Shown here: positions 1 through 11,149 of the stretch, piece after piece | Layout of the letters: every line of letters starts with the position of its first letter | Position numbering within the stretch: the stretch's first letter is position 1 | NCBI GenBank assembly: GCA_033032175.1 | Contig: CM065304.1 | Span: 3,534,001-3,598,000 of the forward strand | Direction of reading: 5' to 3' | DNA length: 64,000 nucleotides | From: Saturnia japonica | Taxonomy: Eukaryota; Arthropoda; Insecta; Lepidoptera; Saturniidae | Translations under genes and position numbers: made by a program | Notes under the pieces: generated by a model | What the model saw: the letters and a program-made list of their open reading frames with translations, nothing else | Told to the model about the DNA's origin: nothing | Database searches by the model: none

Positions 1-282
1 GATTCTTCACAAATAAAAAAAAACTGGTCATGGTGAATCAATTCGGGCGCTTAAATGGCTTATGCTGAGTAAACTATAAGAGATATAGCAAATTAATGTA
101 CTAAACAATTGTAGACATTAAAAGATCTACAAAAAAGTCCGGGGGAGTATATATACTCGTGTCTATCTTCTAAGGAACACCCACAATAAGCATCTTTGTC
201 TTAAAAAATAGCCGGGAGCGGGGGAGCAAGATTCGCGCGGGCATTCTGTAGTCCACGTGAGCGAAGCCACAGGCACAGCTAG
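1..282 (+). mobile_element. Helitron family A, 3' part
   Basis: Right-hand end of a non-autonomous Helitron that begins outside the window. It ends in CTAG (279-282) followed by T, the expected Helitron 3' terminus with insertion between A and T. Just before the end is a GC-rich stretch (about 250-275, GTCCACGTGAGCGAAGCC) that recurs in every copy here. Other copies lie at 14259, 43634, 47976, 49759, 50097 and 60284. It carries no coding capacity. The family assignment rests on the TC/CTAG ends seen in the complete copy at 60284-60811. Confidence 0.75.
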
Positions 283-907
283 TGTTGAATAAGACGAAAC
301 CAAAAACAGAATGCACTATGTGCTTATTATTTTGTTGATTTTCATTGTTATACGAGTTACATTCAGTTACAGTACACGTGAACACAATACACGCCTACTA
401 AACATTCAATTAGACTTTAAAACATTAGAATTTGGAAAAAATAAACAGTATTAGTTTTAATAACGATTTACTTAGACCGATACCACACACAAAAAGGTCT
501 CATAAACCTACCTACCCCGCGCCGTTCTATAATATTTTAAATCTATAAATGATACCTACATTCGTTACATACCTATGCTACAAAATAATTTTTATTTGTC
601 TCTGGTAGAAAATTTCAGGAAATAACCAGTGCTCCCACCATCTCTATAATATCAAACTTCTAGCTGGCCTTTCATTAGTTAATGGCTTAATCTCAGAACA
701 AATAATACAATAAGTGAATATGAGCTTAATCTGTCAAGTCGTCCAGAAGTTATCGAATCACTAACAGACAAGATTTTTATATAAAAGATTAGCGAAGCCC
801 CGCCGCTCCTCCGCACGTTTGTTAATACGCAATAGTTATTTTCGTGGCAGAACTACATATTTATAATTTATTTCAATTCCACGATTTATGGACTATAGAA
901 TCTTTCT
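283..907. other. AT-rich intergenic, no gene seen
   Basis: I see no splice-bounded exon, RNA gene or recognisable element here. A small open frame crosses the Helitron end but follows the repeat, so it is not a gene. Confidence 0.5.
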
Positions 908-1176
908 TCTTCTTCTTCCTAACTTGGCAACCGGTCCTCTTTAATGAAGACCATTACTGCCATTATCGATTGAATTATAGTGTCATGTGTTATGACGATT
1001 TAGTATCCTAACAAGATGATGGCTCCTTTGTTAGAAGTTTCTAGGAAGTTTTTGTGGGACCAAACTATATCACGCAAAACGCCACCAATTCTACATAATA
1101 TAGGGTCAAAAACCTAAGTAAATGATTTAAAAATAACAACCACAACATGTCACTTCAAGATCCCGCCAAAAACTCC
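908..1176. repeat. dispersed repeat B, copy 1
   Basis: Starts in a CTT-rich run and matches 24706-25032 over most of its length (shared blocks include CTTGGCAACCGGTCCTC and ATATCACGCAAAACGCCACC). The second copy carries about 58 extra bases in the middle. A related tail (the CCACAACATGTCACTTCAAG type) recurs in weaker form near 62060. No terminal repeats or coding capacity were seen, so the class is unknown. Confidence 0.6.
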
Positions 1177-1692
1177 GACTATAGAATCGTCAATAAAACA
1201 CATTTAGATTACACATCGCAGAAAATAATAATTTTCAACCGATTTTGATAAAAAAGTTACAAGGGAATGTCATTCCTCAATTGATTAGCATGTCAGAGAA
1301 TCGTGTCTATGGGATACGTGGAAAATAAAATAACTGAAAAGAATGTAGAGACGCCGCGCGCAAGCAACAGTAATCGTGCTCTGAGACCCACGAGATATTT
1401 AAGCAGAGAGCCGCATCGCAACGTGAAATATTGTTAACAATGGATCAAGAATGTTCGAGGCAACCCACTGAGTTCTGGCTGGAGCTTGTCAGATTATGAG
1501 GATGGTCAAGATTAGTTACCATGTCACTTACGGACAGCCATTACATTAGACATGCGAGGCTTGGGGTGGCTATTTAGGGGAGGTTGGAGGCCACCGACAA
1601 AATATCACTGGTATTCCTCACGATATATAGGTACCTGTTCGTCTTCTTTTTGTTATTCGAGTCCTATTTCAACATAATCTAAATAAACTTAC
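1177..1692. other. intron or intergenic, no gene seen
   Basis: Lies downstream of the donor of the minus-strand exon at 1693-1807, so it is probably its first intron. A less AT-rich patch at 1350-1620 has no long open frame in any register. Confidence 0.4.
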
Positions 1693-1807
1693 CTCCAACG
1701 GGTTCTTGTGGTTCTTTTGGTTCGTTTACAAGATCGTTTATACGTTCTAACAACCCATCAACGTCAGCGAAAAATTCATCCATATTTATACCACGTGAAG
1801 ACGCCAT
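1693..1807 (-). CDS. first coding exon of an unrecognised host gene
   Basis: Read on the minus strand, an ATG at 1807-1805 opens 38 codons plus one base and ends at a strong donor: GTAAGT occupies 1692-1687. The peptide starts MASSRGINMDEFFADVD, then has an acidic, possibly helical stretch and a Pro/Glu-rich end (EPKEPQEP). A TTTGCAG-like acceptor lies just upstream of the ATG (about 1815), so a 5' UTR exon may precede it. No other exon is visible between 1 and 1692, so the rest would lie left of the window. I do not recognise the family. The open frame, ATG and consensus donor make it more likely than chance, but this is a single exon. Confidence 0.45.
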
Positions 1808-1829
1808 CTCTTCTGCAAATTTTAAAATA

Positions 1830-2758
1830 ATAAACTAAGCAAAAACAAATTTTACGGCTGCTTCCTGGTGTACAATATCCAATATTACACTGTTATTTAA
1901 TAAAACTAAATCACACAAATAACAACAATACAACATAATAACACAAAACAATAATAAAGTTTAACTCATGAAAGTTTATGAAGTTTTACTCATGAAACCG
2001 ATGTGCCGTAGTTTAAAAACAATATTTACATAAACTCACTTCAAGCTTCAAGCTCTAAAGCAATAATTAATCCTTGCGAAAATATAATCCTTTTAAGTTT
2101 TCTATTTTCTAGCAGCACGTATTTTATTAAACTAATTACGTAATATCACAATCATTCGATTCGCATACGGCCATTAAAATTTCAAATAAATATAAAAAAA
2201 AAGAAAAAAAAAAAAGAAAAGAAAAAAGGTTGTATGTTTCGTTAAAACGCTTGGATTGCTACTGATTGATATGGTGTTCGGTTAGGTGTCTCGGAAATGA
2301 AATTTTTTGTTTAGTGGCCTCTGTTCAAACAATATGAAAATAATTTTGAATGATCAATGATGACAAATTACAACGTTTCTAGTTAAAAATAGTTCTATAT
2401 AGTAGTTCTATAGTTAATAATAGTTTCTAGTTAGTTAAAATAGGAACTCTAATAAAATTATGGTTGTTGTAAATTACGTTGCCATCAACTTGCATATTCA
2501 TATTGCAATGAGAACTCGTAATAAAATAAAAATAATTAGGTAGAGTGGCAAAAGCTTAGCTGGCCCGGTGAGAGAGATAGACATTTTAAAATGGCGTCGT
2601 TAGTTCCTCTTTAGGCCACAAGTCCAGAAATGTTCGCGGCATTTTATTAGAATTACGTAATATGGTGCGAAGAAAGATTGATGTACTTTGGTGAGGTACT
2701 GTCGATAAAATTATCGATGTTTTAGATTGTACTCGTACAGGTTGGATATATTGTAATA
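1830..2758. other. upstream AT-rich region, A-rich tract
   Basis: Upstream of the exon at 1807, so it may contain that gene's promoter. It includes an A-rich tract at about 2193-2227. Otherwise nothing recognisable. Confidence 0.4.
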
Positions 2759-2878
2759 ATGAAGTTTAGAGTATTTATAAATATTCTTTTGTTCATGTCA
2801 ATTTTATTTCGCCTATATATTTATAAATAAATTAATAAAAATATAATAAAGAATATTTATAAATACTCTAAACTTCAT
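2759..2878. mobile_element. hairpin (foldback) MITE-like element, 120 bp
   Basis: The 30 bases at 2759-2788 are the exact reverse complement of 2849-2878 (arm begins ATGAAGTTTAGAGTATTTAT). They are separated by a 60-base AT-rich spacer, so the arms can fold into a perfect 30-bp stem. Perfect arm identity suggests a young foldback or MITE insertion, or arms kept equal by gene conversion. No clear target duplication is visible and no second copy was found in this window. Confidence 0.6.
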
Positions 2879-4289
2879 GTATATACATATATACATTTTT
2901 TAATAGGATTCCGAGAATGTGTTCAGAACAAATCCTAGTAGCTCGACCAATCCTATAGCATATGACGTGCTACCTGAAACCTTGATATACCGCTCGTCGA
3001 GTACGATGAAGCAGGTGTATTATATAATTTGTAAGTATAGTATATATATATATCCGTACAAGGCGTGTATAGTCATGTAGTATAGTGTGTAGTAGTGTAT
3101 AGGGTATAGTAGTACAAGTCGACTTACATCAAAATTGACATCTGGGTTTTATAATTTATATGGTGAATAATTAAGTAAGCCAACAGGCTTACTTATTATT
3201 TATACACTGCACTTGAAAATTTTATAATGATCGCCCTGAAACTATGTATTTTCGACTTGTCATCTTATTTACTTTGCCCATCTTAGGGCAGATCGTAACT
3301 TACCAGCAGGCGAGATTGTGGCCATAAGGCTAAACCTATAACGTTAAAAAATATTTTTATTTTATTGTATAACTCAAATATCAGATCTCCCCGCACCACC
3401 TCCACACAATCCGACCGGAACAGTAATAATTATTTAGTTTATGTTCCACATTTACAATTATAGATTTGTCTTCAGTACATGTTAATAAACTACAATTATT
3501 GTTATTTTTTTAAGTTTGAAGAAACCCTTACTAAAGGGCGGCGCGGCGGAGAGTCACAAGAGCTAGGCGAGGCGCCCTAGTTTATTATTTCTGCTTCATG
3601 GATACTCTGAGACATTTACACGATATATTGAACAAAAATAAATAAGGTTGACTCCAGGAGAATGTTTAGACTAATAAACATAAACTATTTATACATTTAT
3701 AATAAGATCAGTCAATAAAGTTCAAGTAAACATTTAACAGGCCCACAACAACAATTCATTTATCTATTCAATACGTCAAGTGATCCTAGCCGTCATTGTT
3801 GATGAATGCTATTTTTATTTATGTTTGGGTGATTATATTACCATGTAGATACATTTTTTGTTGTTATAACAATTATAATTAATTGTCACGAGGAATAAAA
3901 TCGTAGAATAGACATAAAAATAATCAGTAATGCAAGTTCAAAATTTGCTGCCTTGCTAGTGATAAAGGATAATGATATGAATATACCATCAAAAATATTT
4001 AAAAAGTAATTAAAAAAAATCTTCATTATTTATCAAATGATTCTGATCTGATTTCCGCATACGACATTTCATAATTGATAGGCTATATAATTTGCCAATA
4101 ATACAAACAGGAATCGTAAAAAAAATAGTTCTCAATCTATTTTGATGAAATTTTGTACACGAGAAGTATATAATTTCTCAATTTTGGGGTAGTTCCCAGT
4201 TTCCTAGGTCCAACCCTTATAAGTAATAAGTATAAAATGAATACTAGTGAAATAGAAATGAAATATCTTCGGACAGATACAAAAAAATA
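2879..4289. other. AT-rich intergenic, no gene seen
   Basis: Contains a short TA microsatellite (about 3039-3052) and a GC-richer patch near 3535-3580 (GGGCGGCGCGGCGGAG). A donor-like CTGG/TAAGTT on the minus strand near 3300 has no convincing open frame upstream. No gene is supported. Confidence 0.45.
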
Positions 4290-4385
4290 TGTTTTTTTTT
4301 TTTTACTGACTATACTGTTAGCCTAAGGGGCCCTATCCAAAAACAGCCGCTGCGGCTTTTACAGCTTCACCGGACTTGGGCCAAC
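4290..4385 (-). mobile_element. poly(A)-tailed retroposon family E, 3' fragment
   Basis: A T-run followed by ACTGACTATACTGTTAGCC. This is the reverse complement of the poly(A)-tailed end seen at 63168. Copies in the window share this end but stop at different 5' points, as expected for 5'-truncated non-LTR retroposons (a SINE or a LINE 3' end). Confidence 0.55.
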
Positions 4386-5679
4386 GGTTGTTGTCGGGTT
4401 CTTGTATATATACTCAATTGTTCGGTTAATTTCTATATCGCGCTGTAGGATGTCAGTTGTGGCGAGAGATGTCGCTACATATATTCTGTGCTAGGGTGCT
4501 GTAGCTTTTTTCGAGTGAGTTGAATTTCATATGAACTACACTCGCGGACATATTTAGAAGAACGCAATATAAAGGTAGAATAACGTAGTAACGTAAGTAT
4601 AATAACAGAAAATATTTTCTTAATTCATACTAGCCTTATATGATACCAGTATTAAATAATTTAAAAAAAGGTTTTGAATAGAATTACGAGTTTATGACTG
4701 TATAAAATACATATTACGACGAAGGCTTGAAAACATTGACACTGGCAAGTGCTTTTACGATGCCAAAACAAGAAGACACATTTTTTTTGGCTAGGTTTCT
4801 AGGTGTCTAATTTCTTCGATACGTGTGTTGTTTGAGGATATTGTATGAAATTCTGCTGGTTTTTGTTTTCTTTTTTCAACAAATTTAACATTATTGTTGA
4901 TTTTTTGGCAAAAATATTATTACTGTTGAGGGAAGGGAACTTAGTTTCATTGACAATTTAATAAAAAAATATGATGCCCAGGCGGATACAGGCAGTTTTG
5001 ACAACGAGAGGAGGCAATACTAAATACTGATCGTTTCACCCATTATGATGAAAGTATTTAGAACAATATTCAATTTTCATTATGTTATGTCAAAATTCCT
5101 TATATTTTACGAATATTAAAAGCTTATATTGTACAAATAAACCTTTTTTTCACTTTAATTTGCCCCTTTTTTATTGCGTTCCTCTAAATACGTCCAAGAG
5201 TGTATTACTAACAGCACTCATACTTACAGTACTTATAACTATACCGTAGTTATTAATTGATAATAATCGAGACGATTGCACGTACCTAAGATATTTACGG
5301 CTCAAAGCTAGAGTATATATCAATTTAAGCTTTTGAAAAAAATAGCTCTTTTGTTAACAGGATAATTTATTTGGATCTAATTATTCGTGTGAGCCATCAG
5401 CCAGCATTTTCAGAAATTAATGTCATTAAGTCTTACATATCCCATTGGCCCAACAACCGAACACGTTTCTCATCTTGTTTGCGGTTTGCAATCAGATATG
5501 CTGTGTTATATAAGCAGTGCCATAAACCAAGTATCCAGTAAAAATTTTAGATTCAAGATTTCATTAGTCATTGTGCATAGAGACTTCAACTCATCTTGTG
5601 TCCCGTGTCTGTGAGCTAGTAAACATTAAACGTGCAGTTTTTATTTGTATGACAGTGACATAGATTAAGTAATGTATGC
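4386..5679. other. AT-rich intergenic, no gene seen
   Basis: No recognisable coding segment, RNA gene or terminal repeats. A 64-codon open frame at 5420-5614 has no homology I recognise and no splice context. Confidence 0.4.
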
Positions 5680-5689
5680 CACTACATAC

Positions 5690-6216
5690 AACTAATTGTA
5701 TTGGCTGTGCTAGTATCTCTCGGGAATACGTCGATGAGGGCCGGAACAAACTTGTCTGAAGTCGAGTCTTTGTTAATTAAAGTCTCAGACTGTGGTTGAC
5801 TAAACTTAGTCCAGTTCAAGCCTAAAAAGACACAAGTCTGCGCGTTAACCGCTAAAAAGTCACCATTTGTCGCAACTCCTCGTTTTGAGAACACTCTCCT
5901 GTCTGCCACAGCCAGTATCAGAATTCTTGGCATCGTCATTTCGAGTGACGTCCAGTTTCGCGGTCAGTTGGAAAGTAAGGCCAAATTGACCTCAAAGAAG
6001 CTTGGTGTGCTTAGTAAGGCGAGACGGTACTTCACGTCGGCTCATCGCCTAAATCTTTATAAGGCGCAAATTCAACCCCACATAGAATATTGTTCTCATC
6101 TCTGGGCGGGAGTTCCCCAGTACCAACTACTTCCTTTTGACTGCATTCAGCGTTGGGCGGCTCGAGTTATTGACGATCAAGCCAAGTTAAGTTCAATGAC
6201 ACTGGTCGCAGTATGA
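5690..6216 (+). pseudogene. jockey-like LINE reverse transcriptase, C-terminal fragment
   Basis: 5'-truncated piece of a non-LTR retrotransposon ORF2, covering the end of the RT domain and the thumb/connection region. One frame reads SIRILGIVISSDVQFRG, then KKLGVLSKARRYF, then LYKAQIQPHIEYCSHLWAG. These motifs typify the region after the RT palm in jockey/CR1-type elements common in Lepidoptera. There is an in-frame stop around 5800, and the part before it is shifted in frame. The catalytic FADD region is absent. It stops early at 6216, before the usual C-terminal Cys/His cluster. It is dead on arrival or decayed. Confidence 0.75.
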
Positions 6217-6234
6217 ATTTATTTTATTTCATAT

Positions 6235-6385
6235 ATTAGTTACAGGTATTATAGATAAATTTTAGCTTTCTGCACTCCTTCTCCATATAAACTTTGATCA
6301 TGCCAAATCTGTCTTCCGTGCACGCAATGCACTTAAAAAGGGGTAGAAAGCTTTTGCTTCACGTATTAATATATGGATATATTGC
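6235..6385 (+). repeat. LINE 3' UTR-like repeat, copy 1
   Basis: Matches 54567-54705 (CTTTCTGCACTCCTTCTCC, then TGCACGCAAT and AAAAAGGGGTA). Its position just after the jockey-like RT fragment suggests it is the 3' UTR of that family. The second copy has lost the coding part. Confidence 0.5.
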
Positions 6386-6600
6386 TTTACATAACATTAA
6401 GCAGAACCTGATGAAAATAGTAAGTTCATTATTTGGTATTCTATTGGTTGTGATACCGAATAATATGTTCAATAAACACGCATTTACATAATTGAGCTGT
6501 TGATTTATTTTATATTTGTACAAATAAGATGGAAATCTTTTCGACATGATGTACTTGACTGTACTGCTTGTTACGCACACATAGGGTTGAGCGCAAGAAA
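6386..6600 (+). mobile_element. Tc1-like transposon 3' end, copy 1
   Basis: Resembles the reverse complement of about 26770-27070. Shared blocks include a TGATACCGAATAATRTGTTCAATAAAC-like stretch and a TGTACTTGACTGTAC segment near the end. The copy at 27.1 kb preserves the transposase motif NLNPIENIWG, which identifies the family as Tc1-like. Here only the last part of the transposase and the 3' terminal region remain. Confidence 0.5.
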
Positions 6601-9180
6601 TGCGTTCAAATGTCTGTATCTATTTATTTGATTTTAAACTATGGTAAAAGCAATTTTACAATCATTACGTGTTTTTCTTTCGAAATAGTAGTAGGTCGAC
6701 AGATGATCACTTGCTGCCAAAGATTTTGTGGTAGATCGCCGACACTTAATTTATATTTTTATTCTTTTTCTTTCTGATAATCTTTTATTTTTCCTGTAAT
6801 TCAATAATTGTAATACTATACACTTTAAATACTATTCATAAGAAAAAATAAACAAATTGCATTCTGCATATATTATTATTTATTTATTGAGTTAACAATA
6901 GTCTTATACCAATCATAATACAATTAATTAGTATGTATAAAGATTATGTATGTGATAATATTATAACAATAAAACATTGTTGCTTCAGAATATGATGCAG
7001 ATAAACCATCTTATTAACCAATAATTATGCAGGCAGCTGTTATTACACAATAAATTTTCTATTTTATTTTTAATAATACAAATAAATAGACAATATTATG
7101 ATAAATAAGATTTTATATTACAGATTTTAGAAGCGCAACAACTATATTATATAATTTTGTTACATAAATAAATGTAATACCTATTGTCATTACTTAACCT
7201 ACTATGTTTAATCACGCAAGCACTATAAATATATTGTACTAAGTGTAAAGGCAACTGGTTAGCTATTGACCAATATTTAGAGTTCGGTCAGTTTGGATTT
7301 CAATAAAATGGTTATCAATCTAAATCTGACTTTCTTCATTCAAATTTTCGATTTTTATTTCTAAGTTATTAGTTATGATATTTATAATAATATCTAATTA
7401 ATATTTGTTAAGAATTATTTTAAGTAATTCAGTTTATAATTAACCCTTTTAGACGTGGCGTCCACATTTGAGGACACAACGTTTGATAATATATTACAAA
7501 GTAACTAAGTACATACTAATAATTTTAAGTTGAAAACTGTTGAGAACATAAAAAAGGCGTGAACAATTTTTTAACACGCGACACGATACATTGAGAAAAG
7601 GACAGAAATATACTTTAAACCGTGATAGACAGGTAACGTGACGTCGCTACAAGTGTTTATCAACTTTATTTGACTCAACAAACGCCACCTCGCGTCGAGT
7701 AGCGTGGAGTATTAAAAGTATGTTTCTGCCTTTCTCACGTAACAAGGCATCTACAACAATACTCGTAGAGCCATCTATTATCACTTTAAGCATTATTTAT
7801 CCTTCTTATTACAAATTTAATCTCAAAAAAAACAACAAGAGAAATTATTTAATTCGGTCAATCGGTCGGTTAATAATTGCCATTTGCACTAAATTACATA
7901 GCGTCTATAATATTGTATTCACTATAGAGTTTGCTAAATTAATTTAATATTACAAAGGCATAAACCGTTCTCAATTACTGTGTTCGTCTCATTATTTATA
8001 TCTTCAAGTATCATTTTCCTTTGCGATCAGAGTTAACCGCAAGTGCTTGCAAGGCGCTATGGTTTCTAAATTAAATGTTATAAATATGAAAAACATTTTT
8101 ACTAAATTTGTACGACGTACTTAGTTTAAAAGGTCAAGTCTCATTAGATATTTAAATTATCTTAATTCTAAAAAGGATTATTTTATGTCGTTCGCTCGAG
8201 CTTTAAACAATTAGTTTAAAAAAATCTATTCAACTAACGATCAATCTAAGAATTATTATTATAATTATTTTCTTAAATATTTTTTGTTTAACCGTGGGGA
8301 CATCGGCGTTATAATTGCACCCTTTTATTCTAACCAGGTATCGCAGAAGGCAACGTAGGTAATTCTGATCATGCATTAGGCTAACCAGTTAGTGGAACAA
8401 AGCCACAGGCACTGTAGTTTATACTATGTGAACTCTGAAACTTTGTCGCAGGTGTTTAGAATTAGTATTTTCGTTAAAAGACTGGCATGTAAATTAAATA
8501 CAGACATTTATGTAAACGATTGTTTTAAGTTATTATAATTCATCTCTATATAATATTTCTCAAATGTGTTTTTGGTGCCAACGCTCTATATCCTTTAATT
8601 GTTCATATCATTTTATTTGTAAAAAAAAATTGACTTTTTTTATGAACGAAAATATTGATAACTTTCTTGTGAAAGTCAATGATGTAATTAATTACTTAAT
8701 TGTTTTTCATTTAAGCGATGTTGCGCCTGTGTTACGTGAAAACGTTTTGACTTTGTTTAACTTCAAAAAAACAGCGCTCACTTTCGACTGAAGTGATAGG
8801 AATAGTATAAACAATTTTCAAAAGTTTCATGCGACAGATTCCGAAGCGTAGTTTCTTTAAATATTGTGTGTCAGCATTGTATTATTATTTTCTATGTGAC
8901 TAATAGCTTACTTTTAACTAAATAATAAATTAAATGAACACACAAACAAACATAGCTAAATTATTATATGCAAGCAAACCTCTTTAGTATTTACGCGAAA
9001 AGTGACTTAACACATGAGCAGTCCACTGTACCAGTGCTCTTTAGAACGAGCCGTCAGTCGTTAATGCTAACATGACATTTGTTATCTGTTAGACATTCAA
9101 CAATGTACGAAATAATCGCATGTGTGAGCAAGTATTAATTTATTTTCACTTCTTTATACTTCAATTTGAAATAGTTCTAA
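6601..9180. other. long AT-rich region, no gene seen
   Basis: Very AT-rich with scattered short frames (for example 7720-7947 and 8564-8791), none with recognisable features. The stretch 8664-8698 resembles 18164-18197 (TGATGTAATTAATTACTTAA in one, one base different in the other), a minor dispersed repeat. Confidence 0.45.
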
Positions 9181-9187
9181 CATACGG

Positions 9188-9269
9188 ACGATTTTTCAAT
9201 CGTCAGATACCTTTATTTGACAGATAAGTTGACATTTTGACAGATAATGTATGGAAAATCTGTCAAAAT
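9188..9269. repeat. two adjacent perfect hairpins
   Basis: GACGATT/AATCGTC with a 4-base loop lies at 9188-9205. A perfect 12-bp inverted repeat, ATTTTGACAGAT (9234-9245) and ATCTGTCAAAAT (9258-9269), follows with a 12-base loop. The GACAGAT word also occurs near 9219. This may be the terminus of a decayed MITE or a structured non-coding element. Confidence 0.45.
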
Positions 9270-9401
9270 TGTTCCTCAAAGTTATGTGCTGATTGAATGA
9301 CATAATTCTCAACCTTTTGTTGAACCTTTTATTTTTTATGTTCTTGTATTTGCCTATATATTATTAGCTTTTTTAAAGTATAATACAAATTATTCTAAAC
9401 A

Positions 9402-9470
9402 TTTTTTTTCACTTACTAGCCTTAGGGGCCCTGGAGCCTCTGACGGCTTTTACAGCTTCACCGGACTTGA
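9402..9470 (-). mobile_element. retroposon family E, short 3' fragment
   Basis: T-run then a TTAGGGGCCCTGGAGCC... stretch ending in TTCACCGGACTT. This is the reverse complement of the common poly(A) end of family E, heavily 5'-truncated. Confidence 0.5.
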
Positions 9471-11147
9471 TATTCTAAACACCTATGACACATTTATTAT
9501 CCGTACCTGGTTTGAAAATGTTAATATGACGATAGATAACAAAAATCGAAGTTTTAGATACTGTTTTATTTTGTATAACAGTGTGATACATCGAAAAAAT
9601 ATGGCATATCTTTTTACGCCAGTCACGGATATAATAAGAAGTGTTTGTTTAGAAATACATGCATAATCGAAATAGTATTACGATGTACATACAACCCGAA
9701 ATTGAAATATTCGATTTGAAAAAATATAAAACAATATTATAAACCACATTGATTATTAAATTTTAAAAGTAAAGTTTGAATATGAGTATATGGGACATAA
9801 AAGCAAAGATGCCACTGTCTATCACATGCAGGAACTCCAAAGAAGAAATATTTATTAATCGGTGACATTTTATTAATAAAGCGAACTTTAGTGACCAATC
9901 CCGTAAAAGAAAAATACTGTTATAAGAAATCATTTGGTACAATATTAACTTAATAATATTAATCAGTGAGAATATTTTATTTCATTAAAGTTTATATTCG
10001 TCACCAATATGTATCCCCTAATTATAATACCTATTGTCAACAAATATTACTGGTATCATAATATTAATTATATTGGTATCACTTAGTTCATTCTGACATC
10101 AAAATAATAAACAGATAAAGTCACCAAATAAAAAGCTTTGTTTCTTGTGGATTATATTGTACTGGAAATTCGAATTTTTAGTTAAGCGTTTTGATATTGT
10201 TTAGCGATTCACAACGATAGCAAGGCACACCTGTTACTTTATAGACAAATCTGACGTCATAAAAATGTACGTAAAATTGGCATATATGCCATTCCAGTGA
10301 GCCAAGTTTTTTATTAGGTCATTGAACGTGCATATATTTGCCGGTAGTTAATATCATATCCATATTAACCTCAGCTTTGTGTTTTTAAATTAGTTAAAGT
10401 ATCAATGGTAATAATTTTTCAGAAGTAAACAGGATTTTTGCTTTTTTACCCTTCATATGAGATATAACATAAATACTTCATTGTTTTTTTTTTACAATTT
10501 TCTTATGATTAAAACTGTTATCAGAATTTTTTAAAAACATATTAACAAAATATATTTGGAAATAAATTAGAGAAATTTATGAAAAAATAACATAAACGTT
10601 TGTTTTTTAAATTCCACAAAATACACATAACGTACAATCAGCAAATAAATTACTTTACCGGTACATCCCTTAATTCAATAATCGTTCTTTTAATATTTTA
10701 CGTTACACCATGCGAGACCTCAATGTGTTCAATTTTCAAGGCTCAGCTAAAATTATATGACGCATGCACAAAATATTATCTTATTAGTATACATTAATTT
10801 GTTCCTATAATACAGAAAATAATTCCATATTTAATTGTTGTAATAATTGAATTATTTAAATAACTCAAAACATTGATAGAATTAAATGTTTAAATAAATA
10901 CTGATCATTATTTACATAGGTAGGTTATATTTATTAACTGAAAAGAGTAATTATTTTAACGAAAATTTTTAATATATAAAAAAAAATATATCAAAAAAGG
11001 TATTAAAGAGACTTGATTTCGATTAACGAACATTATACTTTAATTTTGTATTTTCTGAATTTATTTAAAACAGTCCACAATGTTGGTTTCTGAAACCTTC
11101 TCATAACTACCATTAAAAAACTATAAAGAATGGAATGTGTCAAATAA
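9471..11147. other. AT-rich intergenic, no gene seen
   Basis: No recognisable exon or element. The frame at 10600-10797 is AT-driven and unsupported. Confidence 0.45.
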
Positions 11148-11149
11148 TA

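Noticed and set aside
3245..3320. Minus-strand exon ending at a CTGG/TAAGTT donor
   Set aside because: No open frame of useful length runs into the donor, and the motif looks like repeat sequence.
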